Position numbers and translations under genes: made by a program. The notes beneath the pieces are model-generated. The model did not search any database. It was not told the DNA's origin and worked only from the letters and a program-made list of their open reading frames with translations. This document shows, piece by piece, positions 1-9,563 of a DNA stretch of 64,000 nucleotides. Origin of the DNA: G039954875 sp039954875. Its GTDB lineage: Bacteria; Bacteroidota; Bacteroidia; Flavobacteriales; Blattabacteriaceae. Each line of letters starts with the position of its first letter. The first letter of the stretch is position 1. The DNA lies in contig CP157202.1 in NCBI GenBank assembly GCA_039954875.1, positions 1,178,001 through 1,242,000 on the forward strand, written 5' to 3'.

Positions 1-680
1 AAAGATTACTTCAAAAAATCAATAACATAGCCTATAGTTCCGAAACCTTCATCCAACGTCATGCTAAGAAAATTGGCATCATTTTGACGGTGATAGTCTT
101 GATGGCAGGCACATACTTCGCCTATCTAAAGATGTATCTAAATCCGCGACAGGAACAAGCCTGTAAAGAATTGTTTTATGCTAAACAATATTTTGTCCAA
201 GATGATATGAAAAAAGCTTTGGGAGACAAGGATACCAAGGGGGGATATCTTGGTTTTACAGGCATTGTTAAAAAATATTCCTCAACCAAGGCAGCTAACA
301 TTGCCAGATATTACGCTGGAGTATGCTATTACAAGCTCGGCGATTATAAAAACACCATTGAGGTTTGGAAAAAATTTTCTACTAATGACGAGATCCTTTC
401 CTCGATGAAATACGGCATGATAGGCGATGCTTTTGCACAACTCAAAAAGAGTAATGATGCCTTGAAATATTACCTTAAAGCAGCTGGTCAAAAAGATAAT
501 ACATTCACCACGCCCCTCTATTATTACAAAGCTGCGCTATTGGCCTTTTATATGGATAAATATCATGAGGCAAAAAAATATTTTACAACAGTCAGGGAAA
601 AATATCCTAATGTTTCCTTTGCTACAGATGTAGATAAATACTTAGCATTGATCGATCATCAATCACAAAAACCATCTTAA
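1..680 (+). CDS. TPR-repeat membrane protein, 5' end outside the window
   Basis: The reading frame is open from base 3, upstream of the first ATG, so the gene starts before the window. About 225 residues are visible. A hydrophobic helix (about visible residues 24-41, around GIILTVIVLMAG) anchors the protein. The rest is helical, with TPR-like pairs such as ARYYAGVCYYKLGDYKNTIEV and YKAALLAFYMDKYHEAKKYF. Single-TM periplasmic TPR proteins next to ribH are common in Bacteroidota (YfgM-like in layout), and a ribH relic follows here after 3 bases. A role in envelope protein assembly is inferred from the family only. Confidence 0.75.
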   Translation, partial: RLLQKINNIAYSSETFIQRHAKKIGIILTVIVLMAGTYFAYLKMYLNPRQEQACKELFYAKQYFVQDDMKKALGDKDTKGGYLGFTGIVKKYSSTKAANIARYYAGVCYYKLGDYKNTIEVWKKFSTNDEILSSMKYGMIGDAFAQLKKSNDALKYYLKAAGQKDNTFTTPLYYYKAALLAFYMDKYHEAKKYFTTVREKYPNVSFATDVDKYLALIDHQSQKPS

Positions 681-683
681 ATT

Positions 684-1144
684 TTGGAACTCACAACACA
701 CACATTCAGCCCACGACAGATCTCTGCCAAGGGGTTTAAACTAGGCCTAGTCACCACTACTCAATGGAATGATGAGATTACAGTAAATCTCTATCGATAC
801 GCTTATAAGGCCTTGTCTTGTTTGGTGGCTTCAGGGCAAAACATTCATAGCTGGAAAGTACCTGGGTGTTTTGGGTTGATTTATGTTGCTTATAATCCCT
901 GTCATCGTAATAGTATAGATTGCCATTATGGTTTTATAGGAACCATGATCAAGGGTGAGATTAAACATTTTGAATACGTCTGTGAAGCCGTCTCCCAAGA
1001 CATCAATCAATATCAAATATGATATCCCAGTAATTTTTTTACGTATTGACCTATAAAAATAAACAACAATCCATATACCGATCTGGCGGCAAAAACAGCA
1101 ATAAAGGTGCTGAATGTGCCGAGACAACCGTAAAAATAGCCTTT
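684..1144 (+). pseudogene. ribH: 6,7-dimethyl-8-ribityllumazine synthase relic (ribH)
   Basis: Translation gives LGLVTTTQWNDEITVNLY, then VPGCFGLIYVA and IKGEIKHFEYVCEAVSQDIN. These match the RibH core (TEWNEEIT, VPGSFELPYAA, IRGETPHFDYVCEAVA). The frame stops at 1020-1022 and the C-terminus continues in another frame as SGGKNSNKGAECAETTVKIA, matching the usual GGKAGNKGAEAA helix. There is no good start codon (TTG at 684), the conserved E of the PGSFE loop is G, and the middle is eroded. RibH condenses the penultimate riboflavin precursor. The position between a TPR gene and mutL is the usual one in this phylum, so this is the native copy decaying in place. Confidence 0.85.
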
Positions 1145-1199
1145 TTTATTTTTTTTTGTATAACCCTTAATTATAGGGGTGGTTCATTTACAGAAAACT

Positions 1200-2996
1200 A
1201 TGGCAGATATCATCAAGCTTTTACCCGATCATGTGGCCAATCAGATTGCTGCAGGTGAAGTTATTCAACGCCCAGCTTCTGTGGTCAAGGAACTATTAGA
1301 AAATGCTGTAGATGCTGAGTCCAAGACCATCGATCTCATCGTGAGAGACGCCGGAAAAAGCTTAATACAAGTAGTAGACGATGGTAAGGGGATGAGTGTG
1401 ATTGATGCTCGGATGAGTTTTGAGCGTCATACTACTTCTAAGATTAAAACAAGCGAAGATCTCTTTCAAATTCATACCAAAGGTTTTCGTGGAGAAGCAC
1501 TGGCTTCTATAGCAGCTGTAGCGCAACTCGAATTACGCACCAAGGATCAAGAAAGTGAAGTAGGTACACGTATCCTCATCGAGGGTAGCAAAGTCAAAGA
1601 ACAAACCCCTATCCAAACCACTAAGGGTACAGCGATCTCGGTGAAAAACCTTTTTTATAATGTTCCCGCTCGGAGGAATTTTCTTAAATCTCCTCAGATA
1701 GAGTTTCGTCATATCACAGACGAATTTCACCGAATAGCTTTAGCACATCCCGATATCGTCTTTCGCTTTCATCACAATGAAGAGATGATTCTCCATCTCA
1801 AGCCCAGCTCACTTAGACAGCGTATCATGGGCATCTTTGGTCAGAAAATAAACGAACAATTGGTACCCCTTTCAGAACAGACCGAATGGGTGACCATAGA
1901 AGGATTTATTGCCAAACCGGTTCATTCAAAAAAGAATCGAGGTGAACAGTTTTTCTTTGTCAATAGACGTTTTGTGCGGAGTCCATATCTGCACAAATCC
2001 ATCCTAGATGCCTACGAAGGACTTTTGCAGGTGGCCTATCATCCTTCTTATTTTGTCTTTCTGCGTCTAGACCCCAAGCACATAGATATCAATATCCATC
2101 CGACGAAAACCGAGATCAAGTTTGATAACGATTCAGCCATGTACGCCATGCTTAGGGCCACTGTCAAACATGCTCTGGGACAATATCAGGTTACTCCAGC
2201 ATTGGATTTTGAAAAGGATCCAAGTTGGGATATTTTACCTGATAAAAACCGCCATATACGTTCTCCCGGGATCACGGTCAATCCCGATTACAATCCCTTT
2301 ACCACTCCTTGTAAGACACAACAAACCGCACCTCAAGAGGTAGTATCAATAAAAAATCTATACGAACAGATCAAGCAGTTCTCGGTAGAATTAGAACATG
2401 CTCCCGAAAGCGTTTCTACAGTCCCCTTGTTCAATGCTTCATCTGCAGACAATGTTGGACGATGGCAGATTTATGAAAAATACATCATAACTACATTGAA
2501 ATCTGGGTTAATTCTGATCGATCAGAATCGGGCTCATCAACGAATCTTGTATGAACGCTTTTTGAATACTTCAGATCAAGAAATAATGAGTCAGGAATTA
2601 TTGTTCCCGGTCCGTGTTGCTCTTTCGCCTGGGGAGCTCAACCACCTCAAAACTTTGGATAAAGATTTGATCGATATGGGTTTTATTGTGGAATTTTATC
2701 AGGATGCTGTATCAGTTTTAGCTACTCCGACGGATATCAGGCTGGAGAATATCGTGAGTTTCATTCAGGAGATCCTTGCTCATCTAACTGTAAACAATAA
2801 AAGTCGTCGAGAGTCGTTTGCTCGGTCTATAGCCAAAGCCGGTGCGATAAAACGCGGTGTGAGATTGACCTCTGCCGAGATACAACATTTGATTGACGGT
2901 TTATTTACTTGTACAGATCCCAATCATTCACCTTTTGGTCAGCCGGTGTTCATCACTCTGACTATGGATTTTATTGAAAAACAATTTCATCAGTGA
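1200..2996 (+). CDS. mutL: DNA mismatch repair protein MutL
   Basis: 598 aa from ATG 1200. An in-frame GTG at 1179 would add seven residues, but the family begins MADIIxLLPD, so 1200 is preferred. The GHKL ATPase motifs are present: ENAVDA (34-39), DDGKGM (60-65) and TKGFRGEAL (93-101). The C-terminal endonuclease/dimerisation domain is present, but the metal-site motif near residue 440 reads DQNRAHQRILYE, where the family has an acidic residue (HER) in place of HQR. MutL couples MutS mismatch recognition to strand incision. The stop overlaps the next start (GTGA), so it is co-transcribed with the rhomboids. It appears intact. Confidence 0.95.
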   Translation: MADIIKLLPDHVANQIAAGEVIQRPASVVKELLENAVDAESKTIDLIVRDAGKSLIQVVDDGKGMSVIDARMSFERHTTSKIKTSEDLFQIHTKGFRGEALASIAAVAQLELRTKDQESEVGTRILIEGSKVKEQTPIQTTKGTAISVKNLFYNVPARRNFLKSPQIEFRHITDEFHRIALAHPDIVFRFHHNEEMILHLKPSSLRQRIMGIFGQKINEQLVPLSEQTEWVTIEGFIAKPVHSKKNRGEQFFFVNRRFVRSPYLHKSILDAYEGLLQVAYHPSYFVFLRLDPKHIDINIHPTKTEIKFDNDSAMYAMLRATVKHALGQYQVTPALDFEKDPSWDILPDKNRHIRSPGITVNPDYNPFTTPCKTQQTAPQEVVSIKNLYEQIKQFSVELEHAPESVSTVPLFNASSADNVGRWQIYEKYIITTLKSGLILIDQNRAHQRILYERFLNTSDQEIMSQELLFPVRVALSPGELNHLKTLDKDLIDMGFIVEFYQDAVSVLATPTDIRLENIVSFIQEILAHLTVNNKSRRESFARSIAKAGAIKRGVRLTSAEIQHLIDGLFTCTDPNHSPFGQPVFITLTMDFIEKQFHQ

Positions 2997-3694
2997 ACGG
3001 TATATCTTCCAGACCCCTAGATGGGGTAAAATATTTGATAGGTATCAACCTCCTTGTCTATCTAGCTATGTTTGTCTTTGCCAGATATCGTTTAGACAAT
3101 TTATTGTCTTTGTATAATCCTATGGACGAAAGATTTAGATCGTATCAACTTCTGACACACATGTTTATTCATTCTAAGAACTTTATATTTCATATTTTCT
3201 TCAATATGTTAACCTTGTGGATGTTTGGCACGCAATTGGAATATCTTCTAGGCACTAGAAGATTTCTTACAGTATACTTTTCGTCGGGTCTTTTGGCTGC
3301 ATTTTCCCAAATATTATTCAACCTAGGAGTATCGTTTTATTTTTTTCAAGTATTAGATTTTTCTCAAGCAGAATTTCCATTACGGGGAACATTGACAGGA
3401 GAGCAAAGGGTTTTGGTAAGTTCTTTGTACGCATCGATGATGGGGGCATCTGGGGCTGTGAGTGGTGTAGTAGGGGGGGTTGCTCGATTTTTTCCTGATT
3501 ATAAAATTTTTATCTTACCCATCCCTTTCCCCATAGCTGTACGCAAAGCATTGCGACTTTTTGTTTTGGGAAGTGTGATATCAGCCGTGTTCAATCTAGT
3601 GCCTGGGGTAGCACACTTTGCCCATATAGGTGGTACGATAGGGGGATATTTTTTGGGCAGTTATTATGTGAAGAATAATTTTTCAGGATATTGA
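2993..3694 (+). CDS. Rhomboid family intramembrane serine protease (first copy)
   Basis: 233 aa from a GTG overlapping the mutL stop by 4 nt. It is hydrophobic, with about six TM helices. Catalytic signatures are GASG (Ser153) and AHFAHIGG (His211); HIFFNMLTLW near residue 67 is the usual TM2 His/Asn region. Rhomboids cleave TM substrates within the membrane. Substrates in Bacteroidota are largely unknown. A tract of seven G at 3473-3479 lies inside the gene without breaking it. Two tandem rhomboids after mutL is a common arrangement in the group. Confidence 0.9.
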   Translation: MNGISSRPLDGVKYLIGINLLVYLAMFVFARYRLDNLLSLYNPMDERFRSYQLLTHMFIHSKNFIFHIFFNMLTLWMFGTQLEYLLGTRRFLTVYFSSGLLAAFSQILFNLGVSFYFFQVLDFSQAEFPLRGTLTGEQRVLVSSLYASMMGASGAVSGVVGGVARFFPDYKIFILPIPFPIAVRKALRLFVLGSVISAVFNLVPGVAHFAHIGGTIGGYFLGSYYVKNNFSGY

Positions 3695-3697
3695 TAG

Positions 3698-4537
3698 ATG
3701 GTGGATTGGAAAGTATTGAAAATCAAGTTTAAGGTTTTAAATATGCCTATGAAAATCATGGTGATCCATGTCTTGATTTATATATTGTCTTTGTTGTGGC
3801 GGATTTTGATCTTCCCTTTTGTTAGAGAGAGGATTCAACATTATTTTGCTTTGCCTGCTTCATTTTCCGAACTGTTGAGGCATCCATGGACTTTGCTGAC
3901 CTATTCATTTTTTTACTCTGACGTTGCGCATTTACTATTCAACAGTTTATTTTTGATTTTAATCGGGCGCTTGTTTTTGACTTTTTTTACCTGGCGAGAT
4001 TTCTTAAAATTTTATTTTTTAGGGGCTTTAGGTTCTGCTTTGGTCTATCTGATTGGAATGAATGTGCGCGGATATACTTCTGAATATTTGTATGGGGCTT
4101 CTGCCGCGACAATATCGGTATTTTTTGCTATAGTGGCCTATAGGCCCGATATGATTTTTCCATTTCCATTCATAGGTCGCATTTTGTTAAAGCACATTGC
4201 CGTTTTCCTTTTGATCACAGACGTGCTTTCATTGTTGGATGTGTCTAACACTGGTGGGTATTTGTCTCATCTGGGTGGTGCAGCCTTCGGTTTTTTGTAT
4301 ATGAAGCAGTTTGAGATGGGACGGGACATTTTAAACCTTTCTTATTGGAGAGCAAAATGGGAAAAGACAAGGCGAAAGTTTACTATTTCTAATGTTACGG
4401 TTCGTGACCAACGAAAAGTCGATAAGATTTTAGAAAAATTGTCGTGTTCGGGTTATGAGAACCTGAGTGATAAGGAAAAAGAGCTTTTATTCCATACCGA
4501 TAAAGGTAAAGGAGATCATTCGATGAGTCAACTTTAG
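3698..4537 (+). CDS. Rhomboid family protein with C-terminal KVDKILEK tail (second copy)
   Basis: 279 aa, starting 3 nt after the first rhomboid. The core has GASA (Ser135) and SHLGG (His191), so the serine/histidine dyad is present although the GxSG motif ends in Ala. A cytosolic tail (about 242-267, KVDKILEKLSCSGYENLSDKEKELLF-like) is a known extension of Bacteroidota rhomboids. It is part of the mutL operon. The loose active-site motif leaves open a pseudoprotease role. Confidence 0.85.
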   Translation: MVDWKVLKIKFKVLNMPMKIMVIHVLIYILSLLWRILIFPFVRERIQHYFALPASFSELLRHPWTLLTYSFFYSDVAHLLFNSLFLILIGRLFLTFFTWRDFLKFYFLGALGSALVYLIGMNVRGYTSEYLYGASAATISVFFAIVAYRPDMIFPFPFIGRILLKHIAVFLLITDVLSLLDVSNTGGYLSHLGGAAFGFLYMKQFEMGRDILNLSYWRAKWEKTRRKFTISNVTVRDQRKVDKILEKLSCSGYENLSDKEKELLFHTDKGKGDHSMSQL

Positions 4538-4551
4538 AACGTCTAACTTCG

Positions 4552-5110
4552 ATGTATGCAATCGTAGATGTAGAAACCACAGCGGGTAAACAGGATGAGG
4601 AAGCACTCATCGAAATTGCTATTTTCCGCTATAATGGTCATAAAGGTGGTCGGTGAATTTTAGTCCTTAGTCAATCCCGAGAAATCTATTTTTCTATATG
4701 TACAAAGACTTACAAGGATCAATGCAGGGTTTTTTGCGCTTTGCACCTAAGTTTGATGTTATATGCATATTACAGTCATTACAGCAGGTGCGATTCTTGT
4801 GGGATTATAATGTCGTTTTTGATCATTATGCCTTGAAGTTAAAATTTGGGCGATTGTATATCTCCTTTGAGAGGAAACATGATAAATATGTTTGATTTGA
4901 GTAAAAGGTTTTGCCCTGATCATGACTCGTATTTGCTCGGTAAATTATACCGTTCTATCGGCATCTGAGTCATAAACAGGCATAGAGCATGGGGTGATAC
5001 TCGGGCTACACTTAAACTTTTTTCAGCGTCTGTTGCAAAAGGATGATAAAAGGAAGTTTTTATCTTTTCCAACCAAATGAATAGAATTGAAATATAGAAG
5101 TTTAGATTAT
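4552..5110 (+). pseudogene. DnaQ-like exonuclease relic
   Basis: Begins MYAIVDVETTAGKQDEEALIEIAIF (Exo I motif with D and E), then shifts frame at about 4645 to SLVNPE, ..YVQRLTRIN. It later gives NVVFDHYALK (Exo II) and HRAWGDTRATLKLF (Exo III, resembling HRAxGDAxAT). Stops and at least three frame changes interrupt it. In Bacteroidota such proteins often carry a C-terminal GIY-YIG domain, and the following 450 bases may hold remnants of it. It follows the mutL-rhomboid operon on the same strand. Confidence 0.75.
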
Positions 5111-5812
5111 TGTGTGTTCTTATAGAGCTCTTTGCACATATCACGTTCTGATGGTGATTAAAAAATTTACTCTTTTAAATTTAGTTATTTTTTTTCACTG
5201 GTTTTTATGAATGCCCGGGAACATTCGAGTGCTCAGAAAAGATTTGACATCCTGAGGAGGAAACATGAGATCTCTTTGGGGATCTATTTCTTTTATATTG
5301 GATGATTTGTTATGATAGTATCGAGTATTTTTAGGAGGGCATTAGATGTTTTTAGAGAACATCAAAATGATAATTTCAAAGGATTCAGAGCTCTTTTTTT
5401 AAATTACAAAGATGCACTTTTAGAGAGGATGAGGTTTGAGTTGTGGTAGTGTATGACAATTTTCGAGAATGTCATCGAGACGAAAACCCGTCAACACAAA
5501 AGGGTCTATATTTATACCTTAACACTAGAAGGTGATTTCGATACATTTACAAAACGGAAATTTCAGATATATTGTAGCTTTGGTCTCAAGGGTATTTTTT
5601 AGGATCACAATAATTCATCTAATTTTTCATTTATTGGATATTGGTATACGTTATAGTAGGAAATTAGGGGCTTTGGTGAATTAGGCGACCCTTAAAGTTA
5701 CAAAGGTTTATTCAATGCTGGGCTCTTCTATCAATTTTGATCCCTCATCATTGTCTTTTGTGGGGGGGTATAGGTCAATTTTTTATTTAGCTGGAAAGTT
5801 TTAGTTTGGTAC
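5111..5812. other. Degraded stretch, no gene recognised
   Basis: There is no long frame. Peptides such as LRRKHEISLGIYFFYIG and KRVYIYTLTLEGDF are weakly reminiscent of a GIY-YIG nuclease that would continue the exonuclease relic upstream, but this is not secure. A perfect 9-bp hairpin (5819-5840) beside an A8 run at 5811-5818 would form a terminator on the minus strand, yet no minus-strand gene ends here. Confidence 0.4.
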
Positions 5813-5813
5813 A

Positions 5814-6540
5814 AAAAAAAGTAGTGATGTGTCACTACTTAGCGAACAAAAGATCCGGGATAAATTTAGGCAAAAGACTGAAGTGAGATCAAAAGCAATG
5901 ACTCTTGGTCTATTTCCAAGATCATGAGCGAATTCGTACAAGGCTACGAAAAGATAACTGAAGCGGGACCTTGTATATCGACTTTTAATTCTGCCCGTAT
6001 CCAAGCCGGTGCAAAGTATTATGATCTAGCTGAGAAGATCGCTTTTCTACTCACGCAAAAGGGCTTGGGAGTAATCACTGGTGGTGGACCGAGTGGTCAT
6101 GAAGGCTGCAAATAAGGGTGCCCAAAAGTCTGGTGGTGTCTCTATAGGTCTCAACATTGAGTTACCCTTTGAGGTACATAGCAATCCCTTCATCGATAAG
6201 TACAAATATATCAAATTTTATTATTTCTTCGTGCGTAAGGTCATGTTTGTTAGATATTCTCAAGGGTTTATCGTCATGCCAGAGGGGGGGGGTAGGTTAC
6301 GCTTGACGAATTTTTCGAATCCTTAACTTTGATTCAAACCAAGAAAATCGGTCAATTTCCCATTGTTTTGGTCGGTAGAGAATTTTGGAATGGCTTGATC
6401 GATTGGATGCGGGATACCGTGTTGGGTGTGGGGAATATCAACCACAGGATATCGAGTTATTTCACCTGGTAGATACCGCTAAAGAGGCAGTGGACTGCAT
6501 CGAGGTCTTTTATTACAAACATGCCTTTAAAAAAAATTAA
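5814..6540 (+). pseudogene. LOG family (TIGR00730-type) protein relic
   Basis: Pieces in three frames reconstruct a cytokinin riboside phosphate-ribohydrolase-like LOG protein: SEFVQGYEKI..GPCISTFNSARIQAG, YYDLAEKIAFLLTQKGLGVITGGGP, AANKGAQ, YSQGFIVMPEGGG, LDEFFESLTLIQTKKI and FPIVLVGREFWNGLIDWM. The diagnostic PGGxGTxDE loop is broken by a run of nine G at 6284-6292. Further shifts fall near 5880 and 6095. LOG proteins hydrolyse nucleoside 5'-monophosphates; the function is lost here. Confidence 0.85.
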
Positions 6541-6612
6541 ACCCCTCAAGGGGGGATGACTCTACCTAAAAGGCGTAGGGTTTAGGCTTTTATGGGAAGA
6601 TTCGGTTTTTTT

Positions 6613-8279
6613 TCATAATGTCTTTTTCCGCGCTAGCGCACGTAGACTCCAATAAATAATGAAACTAAGCCAATTGGCAATAACATATTGATCCATCGCC
6701 ATTTTTTTATGTGCTTGATCTATGCTCGTCGAATATACGTAAGGTAACACCTTTTTACAGTAGACCCAAAAGAATATTTGGTCCTCCAATAGGTAATCCA
6801 TGCAGTGCATCAGAAAATCATCGTTACCATAGATTTGCCCTGTCCACGTGTCATAACTGGTATGGAAGGCTTTCCCGTTGTACACTTGATTCAAACCGAC
6901 ATCTCCGTCAGACATGACGATCATTTTGTTGGAGGGACTATTTTCTTTGAAATCTTTCAGCTCGTTGCGTTGGATGAAGTTTTTGTGGGCAGAGGTAAAT
7001 TATCCCTCGAACAATACGGCTAGGGTTTGGCAGCTTTGGTTGTAGGCTTAGATGGGGAGTTTCTAACGCATAAATTCGAGGCTAATATAGCTCAAAGCTG
7101 CTTTGTAGCACAGTATGTAGAGAGGAAGGTGATAGAGTGTTTTATGGATTCTCTGGGTGGGTAGCAATTCGATGGGGTTGATAAATTGGAATCTCACTGG
7201 GCGGATGCCGACAGTAATCGGGTGTGATCCTTCTCAGGGAAAGCCAATAAAAAGTAAGACTATATAAAATCGTTGTAAGTAGTATTTACGTCGATATTTC
7301 CCGTGGCCAGCCGTTAGAAGATCAGCCCGTAGATATGACCAAGACTGGCCGGATGCGTAAGCCGTATTTGAGAAACACAGATCGGTCAGGTGCAATTTCA
7401 GCGAATAGGCCGTAATTTTTTTTCATTATCGTAGAAGCTTGTCCATCTCTACGCGAATCGCATCGATCATCCATAGTGTTTTTCCACATTGCATAATGTA
7501 TTGATCGAGGATCAGTTTGTCATTTTCCGAAAAGGCTTTAAAGATTTGGTATCGATCAGCGCCTCGAAGGTTTTGAATATCGGAAGGTCTTATCGTGTTA
7601 ATTCCTTTTAATTGGCCGGAAAGTAAGGTTTCAATTAATAGCACTTAGACAATAACTTCAAAAATCCTTGGAGACACAAAGGACCTGCCTCTTGATAGTA
7701 GTAGATGATGCCAATATTTTTGCGATGCTGGTCTAGAGTGAGGGCTAAAACTCTTCTAAAGTTGTTATTCGAGTTACTCTATCAAATAGTGGATCTATTC
7801 CCGTTATGTGTATCCCTCAAGATGCTGTTAATAAGCTGGATGCGTAGTATATAGCCTTTGTAATACAAGATGGACCAAGGTAACATGGTAAGTTCTTTAC
7901 ATGCTCCATCTTTTTCTAAAGGCGGGATCGAAGGCTTGAGGCCTAATCGTTTTAATTTTTTGAGTATCTTAGTACCTTTTGGCTCGACAAAGCGGTATCG
8001 AATTAAGGGCTTTTGGCATACATCTCCTCGAGTAAATAGCGAGTCTCATCCCTCAATTCTCGAAACAAGACCGTAAATTATCCTTTTCCAGGTAGACATC
8101 AATCTACACAGGCGATGGAATCTTTTGTAAAAGGATTTATGTCGTAGTAGAAAGTTTATACATCCGATCCTGCATCATATCGATCCGTTGAAAAAAAATT
8201 CGTTTATCACATACAATCCGAACCACAAGGGCAACAAACCATTGAACTTCAAGTACTGTTTTTTACCCCTCATCATCTC
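6613..8279 (-). pseudogene. gldG: GldG gliding-associated ABC transporter component, relic
   Basis: The C-terminus is readable on the minus strand (6613-6924): VMSDGDVGLNQV, TGQIYGNDDFLMHCMDYLLED, then a membrane helix. This matches the GldG ending (GDGDV..NQV, GNKxFLLNxxNYLLDD). Upstream, ENDKLILDQYIMQCGKTLWMIDAIRVEMDKL matches its DQFIMNGGKxLWLID core. Many stops lie between. GldG works with GldF and the ATPase GldA in Bacteroidota gliding motility. It follows gldF and hemJ on the same strand. Confidence 0.8.
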
Positions 8280-9001
8280 ATACTTTTTAACTTAAATTGC
8301 TGATAGCCAAAATACCTACCGTGATAAGTGAAAAATAGACCAATGATCTGATGTCGATGACTCCTTTGGTAAAACCCATATAATACGTATAAAGACGCAA
8401 ACGTTACAAGCGATAATCAAAATGCTCTAACAATACGTATAAAGCCAGGGCTTCCAAGCCGTAAAAGAAGAGAAAGTTCAAAAAGTAAACGATCAATAAG
8501 GCCGTCACTTGGTTTCTTACGAAGAGCGAAACAGTCAGTCCAACGGCTGTGAAAACTAAGCTAATCAGATCCAACCCGATGTGTCCCTTCGATGATCATG
8601 CCCCCAATTAATATACCCCTTTTAGAGTGTCAGCGGTATATACAGTGTAGACGTATACCGTCGTAGGCAATAGGTAAAATGCGGCCAGACTCAGGCAAGT
8701 AAAGTATTTTCACTGCGATGGTGACTCGCTAACTCATGGGCCTAGTTAAGAGCAATTTCAAGATCCCCGTCAGTCATTCTTCAGCAAAGGATCGCATTGT
8801 TTAACAGACGGCAGGATTAAAGAGCAACACCATGACGCTAAGGTAAAAAACACATTGAGCAAAGCTATATTTCCTTCCAAGATGTTGTGATCTCCATCGA
8901 AAAACCACAAAACAGCCCCTTAGCAATAGAAATAAATATACAACGAGGCCTGTAGATATATTTAGGTTAAGGCTTAGTTCTTTTTTATAGATCGTCCATA
9001 T
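8280..9001 (-). pseudogene. gldF: GldF ABC permease relic
   Basis: Minus-strand fragments read TIYKKELSLNLN, NPAVC..TMRSFAEE, LTGILKLLLTRPMS and finally YMGFTKGVIDIRSL, VYFSLITVG. They follow the order of GldF (IxKKEL, PAxTMRSFAEE, TGTLELLLTRP, SxGVIDxRD). Stops and shifts occur throughout. The start would overlap the hemJ stop, with ATATGG where an ATG would be expected. Loss of gldF and gldG together implies an ancestor that glided. Confidence 0.8.
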
Positions 9002-9563
9002 GAGATTTTTTGTCTTTCATCCGTTTGATACGCCTTATGAAGAGGGAGATAGTTATGCCCAAGACGACCAACCCCAAAGCGATCCAATGCCCATAAACTA
9101 TGAAGTCTTGTTTCAGCACAACGGCCAACACAATGCAAAATAATAGTAGTGTAGCTACTTCGTTCCACATCCGCAGCTGAAGTGTGCTGAAGCGGAAGAT
9201 ATTATTTTTCAGTTCACGGAATATTTTTCGGCAAATCAGGTGGTAAAGGATCATAAGCAGGACAAAAGTCAATTTGAGATGCATCCAAGAACTGCTGAGG
9301 TAGAAACGAAATTCAACGCACAGCATCGTCAATCCACAGAGCAAGACCAATGTGCCAGCCGGTACAGTGATCACACTCCAAAGGAGGTTTTCCATCAACA
9401 GGTATTGCCTTTGGAGTACAGACCGTTCCGGCTCTGGCTTTCCCAAGGTCTCGGTATGGTAAATAAATAGTCGTACCAAATAAAATAAACCGGTGAAGTA
9501 ACACACCACAAAAATTATGTGGAACGATTTGATAAAATTGAAGCCCGTAGAATACAGAATCAT
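8985..9563 (-). CDS. hemJ: HemJ-type protoporphyrinogen IX oxidase
   Basis: 192 aa, four to five TM helices, intact. It has the HemJ (UPF0093) signatures: KSFHIIFVVCYFTGLFYLVRLFIYH with His15 and His36, WMHLKLTFVLLMILYH with His95 and His108, and RMWNEVATLLL (about 131-141). HemJ oxidises protoporphyrinogen IX in the inner membrane during heme synthesis, feeding electrons to the quinone pool. Its ATG overlaps the stop of the upstream SAM-hydroxide adenosyltransferase relic (ATGA), and gldF follows. It is the only intact gene of that former operon, so it must be under selection on its own. Confidence 0.88.
   Translation of the reverse strand: MILYSTGFNFIKSFHIIFVVCYFTGLFYLVRLFIYHTETLGKPEPERSVLQRQYLLMENLLWSVITVPAGTLVLLCGLTMLCVEFRFYLSSSWMHLKLTFVLLMILYHLICRKIFRELKNNIFRFSTLQLRMWNEVATLLLFCIVLAVVLKQDFIVYGHWIALGLVVLGITISLFIRRIKRMKDKKSHMDDL

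Noticed and set aside
5811..5840. Hairpin with A8 tract as a minus-strand terminator
   Set aside because: No minus-strand gene ends at this place, and the sequence is also readable as the start of the LOG relic.
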